In this document: piece by piece, positions 43,971-52,678 of the stretch
Position numbering within the stretch: the first letter of the stretch is position 1
Layout of the letters: each line of letters starts with the position of its first letter
Source of the DNA: Desulfuromonas acetoxidans DSM 684
GTDB lineage: Bacteria > Desulfobacterota > Desulfuromonadia > Desulfuromonadales > Desulfuromonadaceae
Length of the DNA: 64,000 bases
NCBI RefSeq assembly: GCF_000167355.1
Contig: NZ_AAEW02000011.1
Coordinates: 62,001-126,000 of the forward strand
Direction: 5' to 3'
Notes under the pieces: generated by a model
The model's input: only the letters and a program-made list of their open reading frames with translations
Database searches by the model: none
What the model was told of the DNA's origin: nothing
Translations under genes and position numbers: made by a program

Positions 43971-45971
43971 TTATAGGGCGGTACCATTAACCTGCGGCAG
44001 GTTAATCACTTCAACCCACAATGTCGCGCCGCCCCCTTCCGTCGTGGCCACCCAGGCGCGACCACCGTAATGACGGGCGATCTTCTGCACTGTGGCCAAT
44101 CCAATCCCGGTACCAGGACGCTTTTCCGCCTGTTGACCACGGAAAAACACGTCAAACACCTGAGGCTGTTCCTGTTCATCAATTCCCGGACCATGGTCAC
44201 GGACGTAAAACTGTATCAAACTACCGCGAGAATAGCCTCCAACTTCAATTTGTTCGCCATCAGGCAGTGAATAACGGATCGCGTTGGTCAATAGATTGGA
44301 AAATAATTGGCTGACCACGCTTTCGGGCAGAAAAACATCGGGAATATCTTCGATCACAATGCGCCCCTGTTGGGCGACTAGTTCTGAATTAAGATCTGTA
44401 ATCACATCTGTAACCACGGTGTTGGTGTTCACCGGATGTAAGGGGCGATCATCATGACCAACTTTCGCCAAGTCGAGCAGGTCTTCCATGAAAACCAGCA
44501 TTTTATCACCCTGTTGCTCAATTTCATCCAAGGCATCCAGAGCCCGTTCATCAAGCACACGATGATAGTTCTCAATTAGAAACTGAGCATAACCGACGAT
44601 TGGAGTCAAAAAAGTCCGCAGATCATGCGAGACTGTATAGGCAAAAGCTTCAAGCTCCTTGTTGACCTGTTTCAAATCCGACTGTGCCAGTTGAATTGAC
44701 GTCAGCATCTGGCTGAGCACCAAGGCCAGATCCTGTGTTTCACGCGTCCCGGACACCGGGATATCGATATCCTGGTAAATATCCTTCTCAATCAGAGCGG
44801 CACTTTGCGTTAACCGGTACAACGGGGTGGACAGCGCTTTGGACAGGTGCAGTGCCAACAGGGAGGAGACCAGCAAAACCCCGAGCGTCATAAACAAAAT
44901 GCCGCTTTGCGCTGTTGCGGCCGGCGCATTTAATTCCGTGACATACATAGTGGAAACAATATACCAATCCAACGGTTCGAAATAGCGGATGTACGCGCGT
45001 TTTTCGTAGTTGTAGACCCCAACATGGTCGGGGCGATCCCACATGTACTCCAGGGGCTTCTCAGGATGTCTGGCAGCAACGATCAAGTCATCGACCAGCA
45101 TATTGCCGGTGGCAGGGTTGACCATGGTGCGAAATGTATCGCCATTGATATTAGGATGAATCAGCATCTCCTTTTTGCCGTTGAAGATGCACATATAACC
45201 GGTTTCAGCGACTCTCATCTGCTCAAAAGCCGCACGCAGCTCTTTGATAATGGAAGCCAGCCGCCTTTGAGCTTCGTACTCAATATCGTCAATATAAACC
45301 CCGGTACCGACAACCCATTGCCAGGGTTCAAATAAACGAACAAAGGAAATCTTCGGCTGTTGAACAGTCAACCCCTGAGCGGTTGGTTTGGGCCACATAT
45401 AACGGACAAACCCCTCTTTGTCCTCAGCACAGATCGACACCGCTTTGCTAAAAAAATTGCCATTCCCATCGGCTAGACTGTTAAAAGATGGCAAATCGAG
45501 TGGTTTGCCATCCAAATGGGGCAATGTCGGATGCATGATCATTTCAGGAACCGGCTGATCCATCGAATTGATCCACAGGTAGCCAACGCCTTGGTCATAG
45601 CGAAGCAACCGGATATGTTCGATGGCATTTTGTTGCGCCTGATAAGGCGAAATCAAATTGGCTCGCGAGTCTGAGTATTGCTCCTCAACATAGGACAGAG
45701 CCAGGCCGACGATGTTCTTCATCTCTTGTTTTCGTCGTTCCAAGGTGGCCTGCTTGTGGAACTGATAGCTGCGGTATTCACTTTCAACGTTGAGCAACAC
45801 CGTCTGAATCAGATCTTTAGCATGTTGATCCAGCTTTTTGGAAACGGCCCGATCGATGGTGTAATGCGTCATAATCGAAATGGTAAACGCACTGAGTAAC
45901 ACCATGGAGATGGTCAGGGCGAGTATCCGCGACCTTAACGTATTAAAAAGTCGATTGAGCCAATCAATCAT
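43971..45971 (-). CDS. Cache-HAMP sensor histidine kinase (second of a pair)
   Basis: A 666-residue kinase: TM1 about 15-35, a double Cache periplasmic region (YLWINSMDQPVPEMIMHP, PWQWVVGTGVYIDDIEYEAQ; then GYMCIFNGKKEMLIHPN and DWYIVSTMYVTEL), TM2 about 360-380, HAMP, coiled linker, HisKA with phospho-His in YTVSHDLRTFLTP, and HATPase_c (NLLTNAIRYS, GTGIGLATVQKIA). The first eight bases overlap the end of the upstream kinase gene. The Cache domain resembles that of the chemoreceptors at 14-19 kb. No response regulator gene is next to it. Confidence 0.93.
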   Translation of the reverse strand: MIDWLNRLFNTLRSRILALTISMVLLSAFTISIMTHYTIDRAVSKKLDQHAKDLIQTVLLNVESEYRSYQFHKQATLERRKQEMKNIVGLALSYVEEQYSDSRANLISPYQAQQNAIEHIRLLRYDQGVGYLWINSMDQPVPEMIMHPTLPHLDGKPLDLPSFNSLADGNGNFFSKAVSICAEDKEGFVRYMWPKPTAQGLTVQQPKISFVRLFEPWQWVVGTGVYIDDIEYEAQRRLASIIKELRAAFEQMRVAETGYMCIFNGKKEMLIHPNINGDTFRTMVNPATGNMLVDDLIVAARHPEKPLEYMWDRPDHVGVYNYEKRAYIRYFEPLDWYIVSTMYVTELNAPAATAQSGILFMTLGVLLVSSLLALHLSKALSTPLYRLTQSAALIEKDIYQDIDIPVSGTRETQDLALVLSQMLTSIQLAQSDLKQVNKELEAFAYTVSHDLRTFLTPIVGYAQFLIENYHRVLDERALDALDEIEQQGDKMLVFMEDLLDLAKVGHDDRPLHPVNTNTVVTDVITDLNSELVAQQGRIVIEDIPDVFLPESVVSQLFSNLLTNAIRYSLPDGEQIEVGGYSRGSLIQFYVRDHGPGIDEQEQPQVFDVFFRGQQAEKRPGTGIGLATVQKIARHYGGRAWVATTEGGGATLWVEVINLPQVNGTAL

Positions 45972-48804
45972 GCTCCTCTCCTCTATTTTGACACGGCAAC
46001 GTTAGCGTCACCGTTGTTCCCCGATCGACTTCGCTATCAACACGAATCGAACCATGATGGGCATCAATGATACTTTTTGCCACTGTCAACCCAAGACCCA
46101 ATCCACCTTTAGAGGTGGTAGAACCATCAATTCGGAAAAATTTATCGAACACTTTGTCGATATTTTTCTGTTCCATACCAATCCCCTCGTCACGCACTGT
46201 GATAACCGCCTGATGGTTTTTCATCTGTAATGAAATATGGATCCGTGTTTGTGGCGGCGAAAATTTCACCGCATTACTGAGCAAATTATCGAGAACCTGA
46301 CCAACCCTCTCCTGATCAGCCCAAAGTTCACAAGGCTCGACCATGACGATAAAACGATGATCGGTATACGTCTTTTCATAGTGTTTGACCAAGGTCATAA
46401 TATCAAGCTGCAAATCAAAACAATGGTATTGCAATTGAATCGACTGGCCGAATTCGAGTTGTTCGAGTTTCAACAGATCGTCAACGATCGAAGTGAGCAC
46501 TTCCCCTTTATTGCGTATTGTCTCGAGAAATTCCTGCTGCTGTTCCAACGTAATGGACTGGCGATATTCTCGATTAACCAGCAATTCGGCAAATCCCATG
46601 ATCACGGTCAGCGGCGTATTAAGCTCGTGAGCGGCAGAGGAGATAAACTCATTTTTAAGCTGATCCAGTTCCCGTTCACGGGTGATATCCCGTAGCAAGA
46701 TCAGTGTTCCGGAAATCTCTTTGTCGTCATTCTGTACAGCCGTCACCTGAACGGCCATTAAACGGTTACGCTCCTGATCAGCTATCGGCACCTCGACTTC
46801 ACAGTGTCGTGACAGGGACTCGCCCGCCAGGATCGATCCAACCAGAACAGAGAGATCATTATCGTGGAGAACGGTTGCCACCTGACGATTGAGAGTCTCC
46901 CCTTCCGGAAGTCCCAACCAATCCTGCGCTGATTGATTAATCAGAATAATGCGCCCCAGAGGATCAACAACGATTAAACCATCAGAAATAGCTTTGAGGA
47001 TGGCATCAATTTTATCCCGTGACGACTCAGCATCCGCCAAGGCATTCACCAGTGCGGCTTCAGCGTATTTGCGTTGAGTCACATCACGGACCACCGCCAA
47101 CATCGCCTGTTTGCCGTCGAGAGGGATCAGCGTCAGATGGACCTCGGCCTGGAATAGCGTGCCATCTCGTTTTTTATGTGTCCACTCGAAAAACTGGTGT
47201 CCTTCATGAATAAGCCGGGATATTTTTTCAGAGACTTTGAGTTCCGACAAACTGCCATCCGCTTGATTGATCGGAGAAAAATCTTTCGGCACCATTCCTT
47301 GCATTTCATCGTGACTGTAACCGAACATCTCTTCTGCAGCATGATTACTATCAAGAATCTGATGGCTATCACAATCAGCCAGCACAATGGCATCGTAGGA
47401 AAGCTCAAATAAGCTCCGATATTTTTGTTCATTATTTTCCAGAGCCTGCTGAGCCTCTTGCCGTTCAACCATCTCCCTGGCCAGTTGTTTATTTGCGGCG
47501 ATAAGATCATTGTTGCTGACTTCAATGGCCCGCATGGCAGCCTCTTTGTCATGCAACAGCCCCTTCATCGAAGCCAACATATTCTGCAGCACCTGCCCCA
47601 GTTCCCGCGTTTCACTCGCACCACAGATTGGAACAGAAATATCCATGTCTTGACTGTGCTCAATGCGCCGCGCCACATCAGTGAGGAGCAACAACGGTCG
47701 GGTCAACGAATAGGAGAAAAGGTAAGACACCATGGCGGCCACCAACAAAACCAGTCCGGAAACCATCAGAATATCCCGGCGCAATTCATATCCGCTGTGC
47801 GCCAGATCATCGAGGTACATGGTGGAAACGATATACCAATCCAACGGTTCAAAATAACTGACATAAGCGCGTTTGGCATGCTGGGCGCCCGCGTAACGTG
47901 GATGGTGCCAATGGTATTCAATGGGAACATTGGGCGTCGCCGCAGCGCGTTTAAATTGGCCGGCATTTGGAAAGCCGTGGTCCGCAAACTCGCCTCTGGC
48001 ATCGGGATGAATCAGCGTGTTGCCTTGACCATCGAAAATAAACATGTAGCCGTTTTGAGCGACATGCACACGGGAAAAGGTACGCTTAAGCTCGACCAGA
48101 ATCTCATCAAGACGTTGTTGGACTTCGGCCTCGATATCATCCAGATACACGCCGCTACCCACCACCCAGTTCCATGGTTTGAACAAACGGACATAAGAGA
48201 TTTTCGGCTGTTCTTCCGTAACCCCCTGTGACGTTGGCTTGTTCCAACGATAATTGACAAACCCCTCTTGATCACGCCGAATCAGCTTGGCAATCAAAAC
48301 CAACAGATGTTCATGGCCTTGGGTGGCACGATAATATTTGTCATCAACAGCAGAGCGACCATCTTCCTGCTCCGGCAGGATTGGATGCATCAACACCTTG
48401 GGAATAGGCTCGCTGAGATCATTCACCCAGAAATAGCCCACCCCGTTGGCATAACGCAGTTGCCTGAGTTGCTCCAACGCTTCACGCCGCGCCACCGATT
48501 CGCTGATTTTACCCCGTTGGACTTCGCCATAGAGTTCTTTAAGGTGGGACATTGCAACGATGACCACGTCTTTGAGGGACACCTTACGCCGCTCCACCGT
48601 GATATGGCGGTGAAATTCAAGGCTGCGATACTCATTTTCAATAGTGAGCAACACCGCGTTCATCAAATCAATCCCGTGACGGTCCGCCGAATCCAACACC
48701 GCCCTTTGCGCATGGTTTTGAGCAAAATAGGCGATTGAACCGGCTGACAGCAGCAGGATACATCCAATCGTTATCAGTATGCGAGTACGAAACGAAGCAC
48801 GCAT
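45964..48804 (-). CDS. Cache-HAMP-PAS-PAS sensor histidine kinase (first of a pair)
   Basis: A kinase of about 946 residues. TM1 (ILITIGCILLLSAGSIAYFA), a double Cache sensor (GYFWVNDLSEPIPKVLMHP, WNWVVGSGVYLDDIEAEVQQRL; GYMFIFDGQGNTLIHPD), TM2 about 350-372, HAMP, two PAS domains (one with SYDAIVLADCDSHQILDSN, one with ISDGLIVVDPLGRIILIN), HisKA with SSAAHELNTPLTVIMG and HATPase_c (DNLLSNAVKFS, GLGLGLTVAKSI). ATG at 48804 is chosen since the codon at 48852 adds a Gly/Pro-rich leader ahead of the first helix; the ribosome-binding site is weak at both. It shares its sensor family with the downstream kinase, so the pair arose by duplication. Confidence 0.9.
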   Translation of the reverse strand: MRASFRTRILITIGCILLLSAGSIAYFAQNHAQRAVLDSADRHGIDLMNAVLLTIENEYRSLEFHRHITVERRKVSLKDVVIVAMSHLKELYGEVQRGKISESVARREALEQLRQLRYANGVGYFWVNDLSEPIPKVLMHPILPEQEDGRSAVDDKYYRATQGHEHLLVLIAKLIRRDQEGFVNYRWNKPTSQGVTEEQPKISYVRLFKPWNWVVGSGVYLDDIEAEVQQRLDEILVELKRTFSRVHVAQNGYMFIFDGQGNTLIHPDARGEFADHGFPNAGQFKRAAATPNVPIEYHWHHPRYAGAQHAKRAYVSYFEPLDWYIVSTMYLDDLAHSGYELRRDILMVSGLVLLVAAMVSYLFSYSLTRPLLLLTDVARRIEHSQDMDISVPICGASETRELGQVLQNMLASMKGLLHDKEAAMRAIEVSNNDLIAANKQLAREMVERQEAQQALENNEQKYRSLFELSYDAIVLADCDSHQILDSNHAAEEMFGYSHDEMQGMVPKDFSPINQADGSLSELKVSEKISRLIHEGHQFFEWTHKKRDGTLFQAEVHLTLIPLDGKQAMLAVVRDVTQRKYAEAALVNALADAESSRDKIDAILKAISDGLIVVDPLGRIILINQSAQDWLGLPEGETLNRQVATVLHDNDLSVLVGSILAGESLSRHCEVEVPIADQERNRLMAVQVTAVQNDDKEISGTLILLRDITRERELDQLKNEFISSAAHELNTPLTVIMGFAELLVNREYRQSITLEQQQEFLETIRNKGEVLTSIVDDLLKLEQLEFGQSIQLQYHCFDLQLDIMTLVKHYEKTYTDHRFIVMVEPCELWADQERVGQVLDNLLSNAVKFSPPQTRIHISLQMKNHQAVITVRDEGIGMEQKNIDKVFDKFFRIDGSTTSKGGLGLGLTVAKSIIDAHHGSIRVDSEVDRGTTVTLTLPCQNRGEEHD

Positions 48805-48897
48805 GGGAATCCCTGGAGGTATTGGTATGACATGACCGCCATAACCGATCAATGAGTCATGTTTCCTGATCTGTCTGGTTTAAACCGAACCACAATC

Positions 48898-48912
48898 TGT
48901 TACAGTGTAACA
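48898..48912. promoter_or_regulatory. Perfect palindrome between divergent genes
   Basis: TGTTACA-G-TGTAACA is a perfect 7+1+7 dyad in the 251-bp gap between the kinase pair (minus) and the thioredoxin-fusion gene (plus). A second palindrome GGTTTAAACC lies just before it at 48878-48887. Size and place suit an operator for a dimeric regulator acting on one or both genes. Confidence 0.5.
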
Positions 48913-49055
48913 ATGACAATCCATCTTTCCATGGTTCCTCCGCATAATGTGTCACACTCATGAAAACTGAAAACAAAACCATGGAAAAACCAACAAAACA
49001 AGACGCGTATACTCCCTGACAACATCACGTCATCACTATCAACAGGATATCAGAC

Positions 49056-50291
49056 ATGAAACAATTTATTATAAGTATTTTATTGTTTTTAATGTGCATC
49101 TCCCTGAGTTGGGCACAGCAGTCAACACCGATCAGCACCGGATATCCCTTTCCTGAGCTGCAACTCCCCATGCCTGAATCTCCCCGTCAGCGAGCCTATC
49201 TGGGGCTTAATGACGTTCAGGGGAATTTTTTTTCCCCCAGCGCGATTCAGGCGCAAGTGGTTCTGTTCGAGTTCCTCAATGTTCACTGCCCGCATTGCAA
49301 AGATCAGGCACCAATTTACAACACGTTGTATCATCGCATCGAACGTGATCCCAATCTTAAAGACAAGGTGCGGATCGTCGGCGTTGCCGTCGGCAACCAT
49401 CCCAAAAGGGTTGCGGATTTTATTGATTACTACGATGTAGCATTTCCGATGTTTCTCGACGAAAACTATCTTTTCTGGCGTGATGTCGGGGGGAAAACAA
49501 CCCCGTTCACGGTTTATGTGCGGCAGTCTGCACCCGGCCAGGCCGGTGTTGTTGCGGGCACCCATATCGGCACCAATTGGGACATCAAAGAAACGCTGGA
49601 GCTGTTAACGGAAATGATTGACGAACTGCCGGAGGATCTACTCCTGCCCGAGGATGACCTGGTGGATATCGCCCAGGAAACACCACTGCCGTTTTCTGAA
49701 CAACAGATCGTCACCAAGGTACGCCGTCTGATGGCACGCCAGGGAATTATTGATTCCTTGGAAAAGATCAAGGGCATTGAAGGACACAGCCTGTTTCGCG
49801 GAGTCGTTGAACGAGGCGGAGAACATAGAACCCTGCTGGCTGAAGTGGTCAGCCGCTCCACGGTTTGTGATATCTGCCATGATGTTCATTTTATTTATCT
49901 GTTCGATTCGTCCCTGAAAATTATCGATGTTGCGGCTCTACAGTTGACCAAATACGGCAATCAGGAATTTGATCAACAGGACATGCGTAAGTTGAAGCAG
50001 ATTCTGGTTGGACGTGTGTTGACCGAAACAAAACCGTTCAACCCTGATGTGGATGCCGTTACAGCGGCGACGATCACCTCCTCAGTGATCAATCATGCCT
50101 TGAATCAAACCCCGATGTTGATCAAGCAATTAAAACGTTACAAATTCCCCCCACAGAGGATCAGAACTGACGTTATAAAAAAGACCCCCGGTGATGTTCA
50201 CACCGGGGGTCTTTTCAACAGCCTGTCAGACCATCATCCTGCTCTATTTACCCTCATCGAGTTCCGCGCGTTCCATCACCGTCGCCGGTAA
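49056..50291 (+). CDS. Exported thioredoxin-fold/CXXCH/FMN-binding-like fusion protein
   Basis: A 411-residue periplasmic protein. Signal peptide residues 1-20 (ending SLSWA). A TlpA/AhpC-like thioredoxin domain about 45-190 with active-site CPHC (78-81) and cis-Pro in GGKTTP (150). A helical linker follows, then a CDICH sequence at 271-275, a possible c-type heme site, inside a region whose end DAVTAATITSS (333-343) resembles the flavinylation motif D-G/A-x-T-G/A-A-T of FMN-binding domains. The last ~40 residues read through a terminator hairpin and into the convergent rmuC gene by 48 bp, which suggests the native stop was lost. Confidence 0.75.
   Translation: MKQFIISILLFLMCISLSWAQQSTPISTGYPFPELQLPMPESPRQRAYLGLNDVQGNFFSPSAIQAQVVLFEFLNVHCPHCKDQAPIYNTLYHRIERDPNLKDKVRIVGVAVGNHPKRVADFIDYYDVAFPMFLDENYLFWRDVGGKTTPFTVYVRQSAPGQAGVVAGTHIGTNWDIKETLELLTEMIDELPEDLLLPEDDLVDIAQETPLPFSEQQIVTKVRRLMARQGIIDSLEKIKGIEGHSLFRGVVERGGEHRTLLAEVVSRSTVCDICHDVHFIYLFDSSLKIIDVAALQLTKYGNQEFDQQDMRKLKQILVGRVLTETKPFNPDVDAVTAATITSSVINHALNQTPMLIKQLKRYKFPPQRIRTDVIKKTPGDVHTGGLFNSLSDHHPALFTLIEFRAFHHRRR
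50177..50216. terminator. Terminator-like hairpin, CAACAGCCTG-flanked
   Basis: AAAAGACCCCCGGTG (50179-50193) and CACCGGGGGTCTTTT (50201-50215) form a perfect 15-bp stem with a 7-base loop and T-runs on both strands. It is followed by CAACAGCCTG, the end motif of the MITE-like element at 9719-9871. The plus-strand gene reads through it. Confidence 0.75.
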
Positions 50292-51587
50292 GGTCTTTTT
50301 CACCTTGACGCCGAGATCAACAAAACGGCTGGCCTGGCTGATCAGGTTGCCACGGCCCTGACTCAACTTGTTCATGGCCGCCGTATATGTATGGCCAACG
50401 GTATCCAATTGCGTACCGAGCTTTTCCATCTCCTCGACAAAGCCACGCAACTTGTCATAAATCGCCCCGGCCTTATCGGCAATGGCCTGAGCATTTTGAT
50501 TCTGCCGTTCAAAACGCCAGATATTTTCAATGGTGCGCAATGTCGCCAACAGCGTGGTCGGCGATACCATAACAACATGGCGGTCAAACGCTTCATTGAA
50601 CAGTTCACCATCCTGTTGCAAGGCCACCACCAAAGCCGCTTCAATGGGCATGAACATGACGACAAAATCAAGGGAACGCACCCCTTTAAGGTTGGCATAA
50701 TGCTTTTCACTCAGTCCCAAAACATGCTGACAGACCGCCTGAACATGCTGTTTAAGACACTGCTGGCGCTGTTCAGGATCATCCTCACGGCAGGAGCGTT
50801 CGTAACTCGATAGAGAAACCTTTGAATCGACAATGATATCTTTGCCTTCAGGCAGGTGGATAATCACATCCGGGCGCAATAAGCGATTGTCGGCATCGCG
50901 AAAACTGCCCTGAACCTCATATTCCACACCGCGGCGCAATCCAGACTGTTCAAGCAATCGTTCAAGCACCAGTTCGCCCCAATTGCCTTGAACCTTACGA
51001 TCCCCTTTTAACGCACGCGTCAGTTGGCGGGCATCTTCAGACATCTGCTGATTCAAACCGCGCAGCTGCTCAAGTTCCTGGCGCAGTGTCGCTCGCTCTC
51101 GAACATCGGTCACATGCACATCATCAACTTTTTGTCGAAAACCATCGAGTTGTTGACGTAACGGCGTCAGCAACTGGGATAATTCTTCGCGGTTAACCTC
51201 TTTGAATTGACGACCCCGCTCATCAAAAATTTCCCCGGCAACAACCTTAAACTGCTGGGTCAACTGTTCTTTGGCTTCAAGCAACAACGCCTGTTTTTCC
51301 GCGCTTTGCTGCCGCTCCAGTTCAAGTCGGGTGGTCATTTCGGCAGTTTGAAGACGGGCGTGTTCGACCGCCTGTTGCAGTGCGCGATTCTGCTGTTCCC
51401 TATCGGCCAGTTGTTGCTGTAAAACCTGGGTCAGACGCTGGGATTCATCCACCCGGACAAGGCTTTCATCCAGGCGTCTGCGTAACCCGCGAAGAAAAAT
51501 AAGTCGCCCCCAGGCATAAACCAGTGCCAGCAGGCCAATCGCCCCACAACCCCATAACCATTGAGCGGGCTGAATGCTTTCCATCAA
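50244..51587 (-). CDS. rmuC: DNA recombination protein RmuC
   Basis: A 447-residue protein that limits aberrant recombination at inverted repeats. One N-terminal helix anchors it (WLWGCGAIGLLALVYAWG), a long coiled coil runs to about residue 190, and the C-terminal RmuC domain with a PD-(D/E)XK-like nuclease core follows (DVIIHLPEGKDIIVDSKVSL holds the Asp and Lys). It overlaps the upstream thioesterase by 4 bp. Its 3' end overlaps the convergent thioredoxin-fusion gene by 48 bp. Confidence 0.93.
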   Translation of the reverse strand: MMESIQPAQWLWGCGAIGLLALVYAWGRLIFLRGLRRRLDESLVRVDESQRLTQVLQQQLADREQQNRALQQAVEHARLQTAEMTTRLELERQQSAEKQALLLEAKEQLTQQFKVVAGEIFDERGRQFKEVNREELSQLLTPLRQQLDGFRQKVDDVHVTDVRERATLRQELEQLRGLNQQMSEDARQLTRALKGDRKVQGNWGELVLERLLEQSGLRRGVEYEVQGSFRDADNRLLRPDVIIHLPEGKDIIVDSKVSLSSYERSCREDDPEQRQQCLKQHVQAVCQHVLGLSEKHYANLKGVRSLDFVVMFMPIEAALVVALQQDGELFNEAFDRHVVMVSPTTLLATLRTIENIWRFERQNQNAQAIADKAGAIYDKLRGFVEEMEKLGTQLDTVGHTYTAAMNKLSQGRGNLISQASRFVDLGVKVKKTLPATVMERAELDEGK

Positions 51588-52036
51588 CGCCCCTCAGCCA
51601 CAGTGGTTAACCGCCGCCGGGAGATCTTAAACACCGCTGTCATCTCCATGGCCACGACATCCGCTTCGGTAACAATCTCTACCCGTGCATGCCACAACCG
51701 TTCTTCCTGCTGCTCCACACGGGCTTTTGCCGTGATCATCCCCTGGATCACCGGGTGCAGAAAGCGAATCGCCATATCCGTAGTGCCGAAATGGGTTCCC
51801 GGCTCGACCTTGCTTTTCAGTGCCATCACGGCAGCCGTATCCGCCAGACTCACTGTCGCCCCACCGTGCATAATCGACCCGCCGTTGGCATACTGACGAC
51901 GAAACGGCATGGTCAAGATCGCTTCGCCATCTTCAGCACGTACAATGTCCATGCCTAGTAATTGTTCAAAAGGAGCACATTCAATCCAGCGTTCAAGGTG
52001 AATTTCGTGGGGTCCCAAACTTTCTTCATGCAACAT
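51584..52036 (-). CDS. PaaI-family hotdog thioesterase
   Basis: A 150-residue hotdog-fold protein. The PaaI/YdiI motif GGSIMHGGATVSLADTAA is present, with the Asp/Glu position as Asp. It would hydrolyse acyl-CoA or hydroxyphenylacetyl-CoA-like substrates. Its stop overlaps the rmuC start (ATGA). The N-terminus (HEIHLERWIECAPFEQLLGM) is of ordinary length. Substrate unknown. Confidence 0.88.
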   Translation of the reverse strand: MLHEESLGPHEIHLERWIECAPFEQLLGMDIVRAEDGEAILTMPFRRQYANGGSIMHGGATVSLADTAAVMALKSKVEPGTHFGTTDMAIRFLHPVIQGMITAKARVEQQEERLWHARVEIVTEADVVAMEMTAVFKISRRRLTTVAEGR

Positions 52037-52045
52037 GACAACTCC

Positions 52046-52663
52046 CTATTTATCGCAACAGTGGACCACTTCCCACTGGAGCATATGAACTTTAACATCT
52101 GTTCCTGAACCATAGTTTCCCGGCTGTCCATCGCTGCGGATCACTCGATGACACGGCACCAGAGCGGGAATAGGGTTAGCGGCCATGGCCGAGCCTACCG
52201 CCCTGCTGCCACGCGGGAAACCACTGGCCGCCGCCAGATCGGCATAGGAGACAACCTGACCTGATGGAACCCGCAGCAAGGTTGTCCATACCGACTGTTG
52301 GAATACGGTACCATCCATGGCCAATGGGATAATGTCGCGAACTTCGCCACCATTGAGAAGAGCTTCCACAGCAAAAGGAAGATGGGATTTAGCCGACCAG
52401 TGTTGGCTTGGGTAGCGGTCCTGCCAGTCAGCGAGAACGTCGCCCACGGATTGATGGCACAGCAGCTGCGCCAGAACAATAGCTGTTGGCTTCCAGGCCA
52501 CCAGCAGAGGGCAAACCGGTCCTTTAACCACGGCATAGTCGAGAGAACCAGCCTGATCAAGGTGGGCAGAGGCCACAATTCGCACCGGCCAGCAAGGCGA
52601 GGCCGGTGACGATGAAGCATCAAAGGAGAACCAGCGGGGCTGCCAAAGGGTCTTCGTCATCAT
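52046..52663 (-). CDS. Methylated-DNA--protein-cysteine methyltransferase
   Basis: A 205-residue suicide repair protein of the Ogt/AdaC type that removes alkyl groups from O6-guanine. The reactive Cys is in PALVPCHRVIRSDG, preceded by the helix-turn-helix (SYADLAAASGFPRGSRAVGSAMAANP). The N-terminal domain is longer than in minimal Ogt. Start may be either of two adjacent ATG codons (52663 or 52660). Lies 9 bp before the thioesterase gene in the same direction. Confidence 0.92.
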   Translation of the reverse strand: MMTKTLWQPRWFSFDASSSPASPCWPVRIVASAHLDQAGSLDYAVVKGPVCPLLVAWKPTAIVLAQLLCHQSVGDVLADWQDRYPSQHWSAKSHLPFAVEALLNGGEVRDIIPLAMDGTVFQQSVWTTLLRVPSGQVVSYADLAAASGFPRGSRAVGSAMAANPIPALVPCHRVIRSDGQPGNYGSGTDVKVHMLQWEVVHCCDK

Positions 52664-52678
52664 GTCATGATCCTTTAA

